Shown: one piece after another, positions 58,164 through 64,000 of the stretch
Layout: every line of letters begins with the position of its first letter
Numbering within the stretch: the first letter of the stretch is position 1
From: Hathewaya massiliensis
Lineage (GTDB): Bacteria; Bacillota; Clostridia; Clostridiales; Clostridiaceae
Assembly: GCF_902143515.1 (NCBI RefSeq)
Contig: NZ_CABFVD010000001.1
Coordinates: 186,001-250,000 of the forward strand
Direction: 5' to 3'
DNA: 64,000 bases
Position numbers and translations under genes: made by a program
Notes under the pieces: generated by a model
The model's database searches: none
Told to the model about the DNA's origin: nothing
The model's input: the letters and a program-made list of their open reading frames with translations, nothing else

Positions 58164-58196
58164 TAAAAAAGAACAGAACTATTTGTCCTGCTCTTT
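58164..58196 (-). terminator. Hairpin at the end of the holin-like gene
   Basis: AAAAGAGCAG and CTGTTCTTTT bracket the stop codon, followed by TT. Probably a partial terminator before the amidase. Confidence 0.5.
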
Positions 58197-58352
58197 TCTA
58201 TCTTTAGAAAAATAAAAAGCTATAACCATTGTATAGATAGTTATAAACTCTGTATTTAAAGTGTTTTTAATTGCTAATATGGCAAATACCATAGTCATAA
58301 TGACCGCTATCAACCATCTGGCACTTGTTATTTTGCTTAATATTCTTTCCAT
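58179..58352 (-). CDS. Small holin-like membrane protein
   Basis: A 57-residue protein: MERILSKITSARWLIAVIMT, then MVFAILAIKN, TLNTEFITIY and TMVIAFYFSKDRKEQDK. Two predicted helices (about 12-28 and 37-48) and a charged tail match the small holin-like proteins next to xhlA and endolysin genes in clostridial prophages. AGGAGG precedes the ATG. Probably lets the amidase reach the cell wall. Confidence 0.7.
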   Translation of the reverse strand: MERILSKITSARWLIAVIMTMVFAILAIKNTLNTEFITIYTMVIAFYFSKDRKEQDK

Positions 58353-58364
58353 ATTTTAATCCTC

Positions 58365-58589
58365 CTAATTAAATTTTATTAAAGCACCCAAAATGCCTAA
58401 AATAATAGCTCCAGCGATTGTTCGCCAGAGCCACTTTTGATTATCTTTAATTTCTGCTATATCTTTTTCATTTTGCATAGCTTTAGTACAAGCCATATCT
58501 GCTTTTTCCCTTGTACTGTTATATCCATCTATTTTAGTTTCAATTCGTACTATTCTTTCTAATATTTCTTGCTGTATACTTCCATCCAT
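58365..58589 (-). CDS. xhlA: XhlA family phage protein
   Basis: A 74-residue protein with a coiled N-terminus (QEILERIVRIETKIDGYNS, EKDIAEIKDNQKWLWR) and one C-terminal helix (TIAGAIILGILGALIKF). Matches XhlA (hemolysin XhlA family) of PBSX-type elements, which works with the holin and amidase in lysis. Start ATG after GGAGGTG. It follows a strong terminator. Confidence 0.9.
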   Translation of the reverse strand: MDGSIQQEILERIVRIETKIDGYNSTREKADMACTKAMQNEKDIAEIKDNQKWLWRTIAGAIILGILGALIKFN

Positions 58590-58611
58590 ATTGCACCTCC
58601 AAAATTATACT

Positions 58612-58646
58612 AAAAAAGAACCTGCCTTAGGCAAGTTTCTTTTTTA
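58612..58646 (-). terminator. Terminator between tail and lysis genes
   Basis: AAAAAAGAAACTTGCC and GGCAGGTTCTTTTTT form a nearly complete stem with T-run. It would separate the lysis cassette from the upstream gene. Confidence 0.8.
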
Positions 58647-58672
58647 TTGTTTCTAAATTATATAACAAGCAT

Positions 58673-59092
58673 TTACTTAATATCATTTTTGAATTTAAAT
58701 CTAGCATCTTTAGGTATTTGTACATCTCCTTCTATAACTAATTGAGAGCATAACAATAACTTTCCACCAAAAATTCTCTTTCCAAGTCCATTCGCCTTTC
58801 TTACTCTAGTTTCTTCTATTTCAAAAGTAACACTTGCTTCTCCTCTTTTCCCACTCATTCCTGAAAAATATCTATTAATAAAATTAGGTTCTCCCTTGGT
58901 AACCCAAACTACTTTTTCACTGTCTTCGATTTTTTTTAAATACTCTATAAATTTATCTTGATTATTTTTAAACACTTTTAATAAAATTCTATTAGGTCTA
59001 ATAACCCCTGCATTTAAAAGCATATTCTCTTGTTTTCTTCTAATACTTTCATTTGTCCCCCTATGCGTAACTGTTATATATTTTTTTATAAT
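58673..59092 (-). CDS. Phage-region hypothetical protein, start uncertain
   Basis: An ATG-initiated frame begins only at 59023 (116 residues), but the same frame is open and protein-like for 23 more codons (IIKKYITVTHRGTNESIRRK and so on) up to ATT at 59092, directly after eight G residues at 59096-59103 that could act as ribosome site. So a non-standard start (ATT, ATC or ATA) or a frame change in the G-run is possible. Later segments such as VWVTKGEPNFINRYFSGMSG look conserved. Function unknown; it lies between xkdX and xhlA. Confidence 0.5.
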   Translation of the reverse strand: MIKKYITVTHRGTNESIRRKQENMLLNAGVIRPNRILLKVFKNNQDKFIEYLKKIEDSEKVVWVTKGEPNFINRYFSGMSGKRGEASVTFEIEETRVRKANGLGKRIFGGKLLLCSQLVIEGDVQIPKDARFKFKNDIK

Positions 59093-59183
59093 GATCCCCC
59101 CCCTTATTAAATATTTATCTCATATTAACATTTTTATCTTTAATGTTCAAACTTTATATAAATATCTCTATATTTTTTTAAAC

Positions 59184-59215
59184 ATAAAAATTACACCTCA
59201 CTATTTAGGTGTAAT
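59184..59215 (-). terminator. Terminator after xkdX
   Basis: ATTACACCT-AAATAGTG-AGGTGTAAT followed by TTTT on the minus strand. Confidence 0.8.
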
Positions 59216-59236
59216 ACCTTGTATCATAATTTGGTT

Positions 59237-59380
59237 CTATTGTGTAAATTCTATTCCAGTTATCTGCTTATACTCTTCTATTGTAATTTCTCCAAATTTA
59301 TTATCTTCTGTCTTTACTACCATCTTTAATTGTTCTAAAGTACACCATTTATATTCCCATGCCAAACTCCAAAATTTCAT
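59237..59380 (-). CDS. xkdX: XkdX family phage protein
   Basis: A 47-residue protein: MKFWSLAWEYKWCTLEQLKM, then VVKTEDNKFGEITIEEYKQI and TGIEFTQ. The W-x(n)-W start and GEIT-EEY-ITG end are the XkdX signature seen after tail fiber genes in PBSX-type phages. A GGAGGT site precedes the ATG. Confidence 0.88.
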   Translation of the reverse strand: MKFWSLAWEYKWCTLEQLKMVVKTEDNKFGEITIEEYKQITGIEFTQ

Positions 59381-59382
59381 GA

Positions 59383-59643
59383 TTATCTACCTCCTGCTAA
59401 TTGTATTTTCACTTGTGCTAATTCCTGTCCTAATGTGTTTATTATATTATCTTTCTTAACATTTTCTACTTTAGATTGTGCCAACTCTTGCCCTAATGTA
59501 TCTACTTGTTTTTGTAATTCTAATATTGGGTTTTTAGGCAGTTCTGGTATAACTTCTTTAGGTTCTTGACCTTGTAACACCTTAATTATTGCACCACTTT
59601 CGTATTCCGTTATAAGATAATCACCTTCTATATATTGTTTCAT
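59383..59643 (-). CDS. Small phage tail-associated protein
   Basis: An 86-residue protein beginning MKQYIEGDYLITEYESGAII. The second half is helical and contains a repeat, DTLGQELAQSKVEN and NTLGQELAQVKIQL. Similar small proteins sit between tail fiber and xkdX genes in clostridial phages. It stops three bases before xkdX and starts at the stop of the 169-residue gene. Function unknown. Confidence 0.65.
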   Translation of the reverse strand: MKQYIEGDYLITEYESGAIIKVLQGQEPKEVIPELPKNPILELQKQVDTLGQELAQSKVENVKKDNIINTLGQELAQVKIQLAGGR

Positions 59644-60152
59644 TATTTTATACCTCCTAAAAAATAAAATATTGAAGGATAACCTTTTTTTATTAATACT
59701 TTTATGCTTTTTTTAAAAAATATTGGTTGTGCTATATATTTATCTATGTTAACCGTAGGAACACTACCCTCTGCAATCTTAGATTTAGACCATGTTGAAT
59801 CAGAGAAATCACCAATATGTGAAACGCCACGTATTAATAAATATCTAATATCTGATTCAGCAACATTTAAATACAAACTTCCATCTATATAAATATCAAC
59901 ATCAAAATAATCTTTTTTACCACCGATAAATAAATTTCTTATATACCCTTCACCACTAATTTCAAACACAATGTTATTATTATAATAATCACGGTTGTTA
60001 CTAACCTCTACATTTTTATATTGACTCCAATCAATCCCCCCACTTATTGGAAATTGAGCTTTAATAAAATTAGTATCTTGTTTTATTACGTCAACGTTAG
60101 ATTTTACACTGTCTAACGTTGGTTTATCTGCTATATAAATTTCACCTGCCAT
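59643..60152 (-). CDS. Phage tail-associated hypothetical protein
   Basis: A 169-residue, Tyr-rich, probably beta-rich protein (YKNVEVSNNRDYYNNNIVFEIS, GGKKDYFDVDIYIDGSLYL). Its start overlaps the stop of the upstream fiber gene (TAATG), so the two are translationally coupled. Position suggests a fiber accessory or receptor-binding part. No family recognised. Confidence 0.6.
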   Translation of the reverse strand: MAGEIYIADKPTLDSVKSNVDVIKQDTNFIKAQFPISGGIDWSQYKNVEVSNNRDYYNNNIVFEISGEGYIRNLFIGGKKDYFDVDIYIDGSLYLNVAESDIRYLLIRGVSHIGDFSDSTWSKSKIAEGSVPTVNIDKYIAQPIFFKKSIKVLIKKGYPSIFYFLGGIK

Positions 60153-60943
60153 TATAACACCTCCCTATAGTATAAAAGTCCATTTTTAATACCTAATTCA
60201 TATTTTTTTGTAGTAGAATCATCTACTATTTTTTTATTCATTTTCTCTTCTAAAGATGTTTCAATTGTTTTTCCTGAAGATGTTTTTATATCACTTGCTT
60301 TAAGGTCTACATCTCCTGTTTTCCCATTTACTTTTGTTACTGGAACAGTTATACCCTTAAATTTATTATCTACTTCTGTTTTACTGTATGCTCCAACATC
60401 ACTAGCACTCAACTCTACTGCACCAGTTTTATTATTTACAGAAGCAACAGGGATTTTTATATCCTTTATTTTATTTTCTAATATTTCTATATCTTTTTTA
60501 GTGGCCAATATAACTGTAGGATCCACCTTAAGAGTTACACTAGAAGCATTAGAAACTTCTAATATCATTTTTATAACTAGATCTTTAGTGCTGCCATCAG
60601 CACTTTGTGGTTTATATGTTTCAGGATATTTGCCTATAGCTATTAAGTTTCCCTCACTATCAAAAACACCAGCTTCACGAATCATGAAGCCACCTATATT
60701 ACCTGGTAAAATTGTTTGTAAGACTATCCAATTAGGATTATTTTCATCAACTGTTATACTACTTATAACTCCTTCCCACACTTTATTCTTAAGATCTGTT
60801 TGTTCTTCTGTTGGGTTATAATAGCTTCCATTGCTATCTCCTACCTGAAATTTTGCTAAGTTTAACTTTGTCCCTAATGCACTTGCATTAGCTATTTTAG
60901 CTTTTCCCACTTTTGTGAGTAGTGTATAGAATTGTTCTGCCAA
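60152..60943 (-). CDS. Phage tail fiber protein (DUF3751 type)
   Basis: A 263-residue fiber protein. The N-terminus EQFYTLLTKVGKAKIANA and GGFMIREAGVFDSEGNLIAIGKYP near residue 85-105 match the DUF3751 tail-fiber domain that attaches to the baseplate. The C-terminal part has repeats PVASVNNKTGAVELSASDVG and PVTKVNGKTGDVDLKASDI, and the extreme end is short. Start TTG after GGAGGG. It likely forms a trimeric fiber. Confidence 0.85.
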   Translation of the reverse strand: MAEQFYTLLTKVGKAKIANASALGTKLNLAKFQVGDSNGSYYNPTEEQTDLKNKVWEGVISSITVDENNPNWIVLQTILPGNIGGFMIREAGVFDSEGNLIAIGKYPETYKPQSADGSTKDLVIKMILEVSNASSVTLKVDPTVILATKKDIEILENKIKDIKIPVASVNNKTGAVELSASDVGAYSKTEVDNKFKGITVPVTKVNGKTGDVDLKASDIKTSSGKTIETSLEEKMNKKIVDDSTTKKYELGIKNGLLYYREVL

Positions 60944-60955
60944 GTTAATCCCTCC

Positions 60956-61606
60956 TTACTTCGGATATATAGTTACATTTTCTACTCCTGAACTTTGTGC
61001 AGTAGCTATATTTACCCTTCCTTTACTTTCTATATCCTTAGGGCTCCAAGGATATACTGTTATTTCTTCACCAGAAGTGATGCATGCACCTAAGTATATT
61101 TTTCCTTTACCAGTTAGGAATATAGTTATACTTCTAATCCAACTACGTGCATTTTTATATGCATTCACTAGTTTTTCTAACTTCTCTATGTTTTCCTTAG
61201 AAGCTCCTTGTTCTGTAACTTCTACATTCAATTTAAAAAAGAATGGCTCGTCATTATATTCAAACCATTCTTCTAATGTTGTACGTCCAAAAACTGATGT
61301 AGCTACATCTAGAACTGCTTTAGGTGTACCTTTTATTTTGTGCCAATATAGAGAGTTTTTTATTAAGTCTCTTTTTTGTGATATAGACAAATTATAGTCA
61401 TAAAAGTCTACGTGCATTTGCCAGGCTAATTCATCAATTACTTTTTCATCTAAATGATCAATTCTAGAATAAATTAAAACTAATTTAGACTCTTCATTTA
61501 GTCCTTTAAAATGTGGTTGTAATGCTTCACACATAGCTATTGTTGTAGGATCATTCTTCATATGTGAGGTTTGTAAATCTAATAAATTTATATTATTTAA
61601 ATCCAT
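60956..61606 (-). CDS. Phage tail protein I (P2 gpI family)
   Basis: A 216-residue protein with the gpI signature: LDEKVIDELAWQMHVDFYD (about 52-70) and LIKNSLYWHKIKGTPKAVLD (about 81-100), then VFGRTTLEEWFEY. gpI is a baseplate protein of contractile tails. The start overlaps the stop of the baseplate J gene (TAATG). Confidence 0.92.
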   Translation of the reverse strand: MDLNNINLLDLQTSHMKNDPTTIAMCEALQPHFKGLNEESKLVLIYSRIDHLDEKVIDELAWQMHVDFYDYNLSISQKRDLIKNSLYWHKIKGTPKAVLDVATSVFGRTTLEEWFEYNDEPFFFKLNVEVTEQGASKENIEKLEKLVNAYKNARSWIRSITIFLTGKGKIYLGACITSGEEITVYPWSPKDIESKGRVNIATAQSSGVENVTIYPK

Positions 61607-62763
61607 TATTCAAGTCCTCCATATTTTACAGTTATATCTCCTACTTTAGCTACTTCCGTTTCTTTTAATTCTCTAAAATTGGGAGTATTCACAACTATTC
61701 TTCTAATAGCTGTACATACCTTTCCATCTCCAATCTTGTATGCCACTGCATTTTGTATTCTAAATCTTAATTCATCAGGATTTATTCTTTTGCCCAATTG
61801 CTCTTGTTGCCAATTAATAAAATCTCTTATAGCTCCTTCAGAACAGTCTAATTTTTCTCCTTCTATTAGTTTCCTGAACTTTAACTCTTCTGTTTCATGT
61901 TGCATATCCAAATAATATTCAATATTAATATCATATTTAACTATTTCAGGAGCTTTAACTTCAACCTTGTCTGTAAGGGGTCTCCTATCTTTTTTACTAC
62001 ATACATCTAAAACATTATCCAAGACCTCTTTTCCTGGTATCTCTCCATTTTTCAATAATGGAATTATATTAATAACTCCAGGACTAGGACTTATTATTTT
62101 TACATCAACAATATTAGAGTTTGCAGTTTTAGCAAAATACTCATATGCACCACTTGGTCCTGCTGTGCTGTAACTTTCAGGTGCTAACCTACATCTTTCC
62201 CTGTAACGTTCATTTGTTTCTATATCACTTCCACCTTCTGAAGTTGTTATATTCACTATGCTTTCAACAAATGCTATAGGATCTACAATATTTTTTATTT
62301 GTCCTGGTAAAAAATTATTATATTCTTCTCCGATATCCACTGCTTCTAAAATGCATTCTGCTTCACCTTTATTTACTGATATAATAATATTTTTTGTAAC
62401 TCTAAAAAATATAGTTCCATCAGGTGTAATTCTTGTACCTTCTGGAACTATTATATCTTTATTTTGTCCTTCAATTAGTTTAATTTTCCCCTTGCAAGTT
62501 GCTCTAGTTGCTTGCAACCTTTTCGTACTAAAGAAATCCTCACCTATACAATCTAGAATTTCATCCCTAGCATATCTTAATAGGTTTTGTTTAGCACTAT
62601 CATTTATATTATTTTTACATGCAACAATTATAGGTACTATTTGTTGTAAGAAAATTCTTCGCTCGTCACCTGGATATAATGTTTCTCCATAGGTTTTTTC
62701 AAAAGAAGAAATCACATCCATATAAATGTTTTCTGCAGCTGTTTCTATAAAGTTAATCTCCAA
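61606..62763 (-). CDS. Baseplate J family protein
   Basis: A protein of about 385 residues, matching baseplate J (P2 gpJ, XkdT). YPGDERRIFLQQIVP near 35, CKGKIKLIEGQNKDIIVPEGTRITPDGT, EGGSDIETNERYRERCRLAPESYSTAGPSGAYEYFAK, and IINIIPLLKNGEIPG are typical. TTG at 62769 also opens the frame; TTG at 62763 is preferred for spacing to AAAGGTGG, but this is not certain. It overlaps the gp25-like gene by 11 bases and is coupled to gpI. Confidence 0.93.
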   Translation of the reverse strand: MEINFIETAAENIYMDVISSFEKTYGETLYPGDERRIFLQQIVPIIVACKNNINDSAKQNLLRYARDEILDCIGEDFFSTKRLQATRATCKGKIKLIEGQNKDIIVPEGTRITPDGTIFFRVTKNIIISVNKGEAECILEAVDIGEEYNNFLPGQIKNIVDPIAFVESIVNITTSEGGSDIETNERYRERCRLAPESYSTAGPSGAYEYFAKTANSNIVDVKIISPSPGVINIIPLLKNGEIPGKEVLDNVLDVCSKKDRRPLTDKVEVKAPEIVKYDINIEYYLDMQHETEELKFRKLIEGEKLDCSEGAIRDFINWQQEQLGKRINPDELRFRIQNAVAYKIGDGKVCTAIRRIVVNTPNFRELKETEVAKVGDITVKYGGLE

Positions 62764-63055
62764 CTTCAATCACCACCTTTAAAATTGGAATATTGTTTTC
62801 TAATCCTAAATATTCAATATCTTTAATTAAGGCTCTTGGTTCATTTTCCTCTATTAAATCAAAAGTTTCTTCTATAATCTTTGACACATACATATCTATG
62901 GGAAGGTCAATATTACTAGAATCTCGTCCCAAATTTCTATTGTATGCTACTTCATGAGTATGCGTATTTAATATATTAGATACATTTTGTACTATTCTTT
63001 CTTTACCTTTGGCATTCCAATTTAAACATGACTTTGTATTAAAAGTGTATTCCAT
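62753..63055 (-). CDS. gp25/GpW-like baseplate wedge protein
   Basis: A 100-residue protein with VQNVSNILNTHTHEVAYNRNLGRDSS and IIEETFDLIEENEPRALIKDIEY, the gp25-type (lysozyme-like fold) wedge pattern. It overlaps the baseplate J gene, its usual partner. Weak ribosome site 12 bases upstream. The function is inferred from these segments and the fixed gene order. Confidence 0.85.
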   Translation of the reverse strand: MEYTFNTKSCLNWNAKGKERIVQNVSNILNTHTHEVAYNRNLGRDSSNIDLPIDMYVSKIIEETFDLIEENEPRALIKDIEYLGLENNIPILKVVIEVGD

Positions 63056-63063
63056 AATTATAT

Positions 63064-63483
63064 CTAACCTTCTTTTTGTTTTTTACCTGCTCTAAAATAC
63101 TCTTTAAAAGTTACTTTTACAGTGGCTTTTAGAAATTCTCCTTTATTATTTATCATTGTATCTTGAACTTCTACATTGGTAAGTAGAAACTTATAATATG
63201 TAAAAGGTCTGTTATTTACTATGAATAAATATGGTTTTCTTCTATTCTGCAAATTAAGCCAACTAATAATTTCCCCTCTTACATTTACATTTTTTTGTTT
63301 TAGTAATTTAATTTCAAAGCTAAAAGTGTCTGCATTTAATCCTTTTACATAAATAGCAGGCTTTGTATTTTCTAATTCCTGTTCTTCTACATTTACAGAT
63401 GATGAATATGAAAATTCATCAAAAGTATATATTTTACTTAAGCTTACTGAAAATTTCATAGGACCGAAAACAGCTATAGCCAT
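63064..63483 (-). CDS. Phage tail protein (P2 gpU-like)
   Basis: A 139-residue protein: VFGPMKFSVSLSKIYTFDEF at the start, KGLNADTFSFEIKLLKQ in the middle, and KATVKVTFKEYF at the end. Size and position suit a gpU-like tail terminator or adaptor found with gpD in Firmicute tail modules, but the match is weaker than for its neighbours. ATG after AGGAGTG. Confidence 0.65.
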   Translation of the reverse strand: MAIAVFGPMKFSVSLSKIYTFDEFSYSSSVNVEEQELENTKPAIYVKGLNADTFSFEIKLLKQKNVNVRGEIISWLNLQNRRKPYLFIVNNRPFTYYKFLLTNVEVQDTMINNKGEFLKATVKVTFKEYFRAGKKQKEG

Positions 63484-63484
63484 C

Positions 63485-63682
63485 TTATATCACTCCTATA
63501 ATTACACCATCTGTTAAGTTATCTTTCCAAAATGCTACTATAACTATATTTCCTACTTTAAGTTCACCTAAATTTCTAGATATAGGGATTTCATAAGTCA
63601 TATTATTATCTAGCTCTGGGAAAAATACTCTTGCTTTTCTAGTTACATTATTTACAAAAGATACAATTCCTTTTTTATTCAC
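63485..63682 (-). CDS. Short gpV-like baseplate spike protein
   Basis: A 65-residue OB-fold-like protein (GIVSFVNNVTRKARVFFPEL, GNIVIVAFWKDNLTDGVIIGVI), similar to the N-terminal core of gpV/gp45 spikes but without the long helix and needle. GTG start overlaps the stop of the upstream hub gene (TAGTG). Small versions of this type occur in clostridial tail clusters. Confidence 0.65.
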   Translation of the reverse strand: MNKKGIVSFVNNVTRKARVFFPELDNNMTYEIPISRNLGELKVGNIVIVAFWKDNLTDGVIIGVI

Positions 63683-64000
63683 TAATATCCCTCCAATACT
63701 CTACGAACTTTTAAACTAGACTTATTATTTATAAGATCATGCCTTATTCCATAAATAAAATACTTCCCTGAGAAATCATTTAATTTTATGTTTATAACAT
63801 TTCCTGAGGCTAATTTATCATCTAGTCTTATGGTAAAAGAACCTATTGTTTCAAACTTATTCTCATATCTTAATAAATTCTTAGAGTATCTTTCAGCTTC
63901 TCCTAAGCTATCTACTTTAATATCCTTAATTAACTTAGGGCCTATGACATTACTCTTAAATTCATACTCTATTAATTGATTTTCTTCGGAATAACATTTA
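63682..64000 (-). CDS. Phage late control D / tail hub protein, C-terminal part
   Basis: An open frame enters from the window edge and gives 105 residues ending TIGSFTIRLDDKLASGNVIN...FSGKYFIYGIRHDLINN and KVRRVLEGY. This is the end of a gpD or XkdQ-type tail hub protein. Translationally coupled to the spike gene. The N-terminal part lies outside the window. Confidence 0.75.
   Translation of the reverse strand, partial: KCYSEENQLIEYEFKSNVIGPKLIKDIKVDSLGEAERYSKNLLRYENKFETIGSFTIRLDDKLASGNVINIKLNDFSGKYFIYGIRHDLINNKSSLKVRRVLEGY

Noticed and set aside
61077-62692. Several plus-strand frames opposite baseplate genes
   Set aside because: Antisense shadows with no ribosome sites; the minus-strand genes form a coupled operon.

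Overview
The window looks like part of the chromosome of a spore-forming Clostridium sensu stricto. It is very AT-rich with strong AGGAGG-type ribosome binding sites. It carries an alpha/beta-type small acid-soluble spore protein, YtxC-like and PdaB-like sporulation genes, three T-box leaders, and the pheS-pheT-zapA-U32-mutS2 gene order known from Clostridium. Relatives such as C. tetani, C. cochlearium or C. botulinum are plausible, but the species cannot be fixed from sequence reading alone.

Layout. 1-18.0 kb is mostly leftward housekeeping: mutS2 (cut by the window edge), a U32-family RNA hydroxylase-like protein, a ZapA-like coiled-coil protein, T-box-pheST, the K+ uptake pair ktrB-ktrA with a TrmH-type methyltransferase, infC-rpmI-rplT behind a probable attenuator leader, T-box-thrS and ytxC. 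17.3-20.5 kb holds a DUF6873-like gene, tRNA-Cys, hslO, a methyltransferase and a spore protein. 20.6-35.1 kb is a double oligopeptide ABC transporter locus: oppA3-B-C-D-F followed by oppB-C-D-F-A2-A1, all leftward, with a recently homogenised 551-bp block shared by the two oppF genes. 36-42.3 kb is lysine/diaminopimelate synthesis by the acetylase route: asd-dapA-dapB, dapH and a patA-like aminotransferase, plus a MalY/PatB-like enzyme. 42.3-54 kb is mixed: SSB-like, PdaB-like deacetylase, DUF4364, a beta-propeller, a TSCPD protein, folC, T-box-valS, an ATP-cone protein and cls. 54-57 kb is decayed: two truncated copies of an NMT1-type substrate-binding lipoprotein gene, vanZ-like, and membrane and TM2 proteins. 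57.2-64 kb is the tail-baseplate and lysis end of a prophage or phage-tail-like particle, all leftward, running off the window.

How it works together. The opp systems import peptides. The T-boxes tune pheST, thrS and valS to uncharged tRNA through the specifiers TTC, ACC and GTA. The dap genes supply lysine, diaminopimelate and, through dipicolinate, spores. The phage module encodes tail hub, spike, wedge, baseplate J, gpI and fiber proteins, followed by XkdX, XhlA, a small holin-like protein and an amidase.

The most unusual thing seen is a family of dispersed intergenic hairpin elements: five recognisable copies of a 63-77 nt module plus two partial relatives. They begin and end with TTATCC/GGATAA-like arms, contain inner helices that show compensatory changes, and often sit just after a stop codon. 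A second notable point is that infC seems to start at AUA, because the only GTG/ATG-type alternative overlaps the Shine-Dalgarno sequence.
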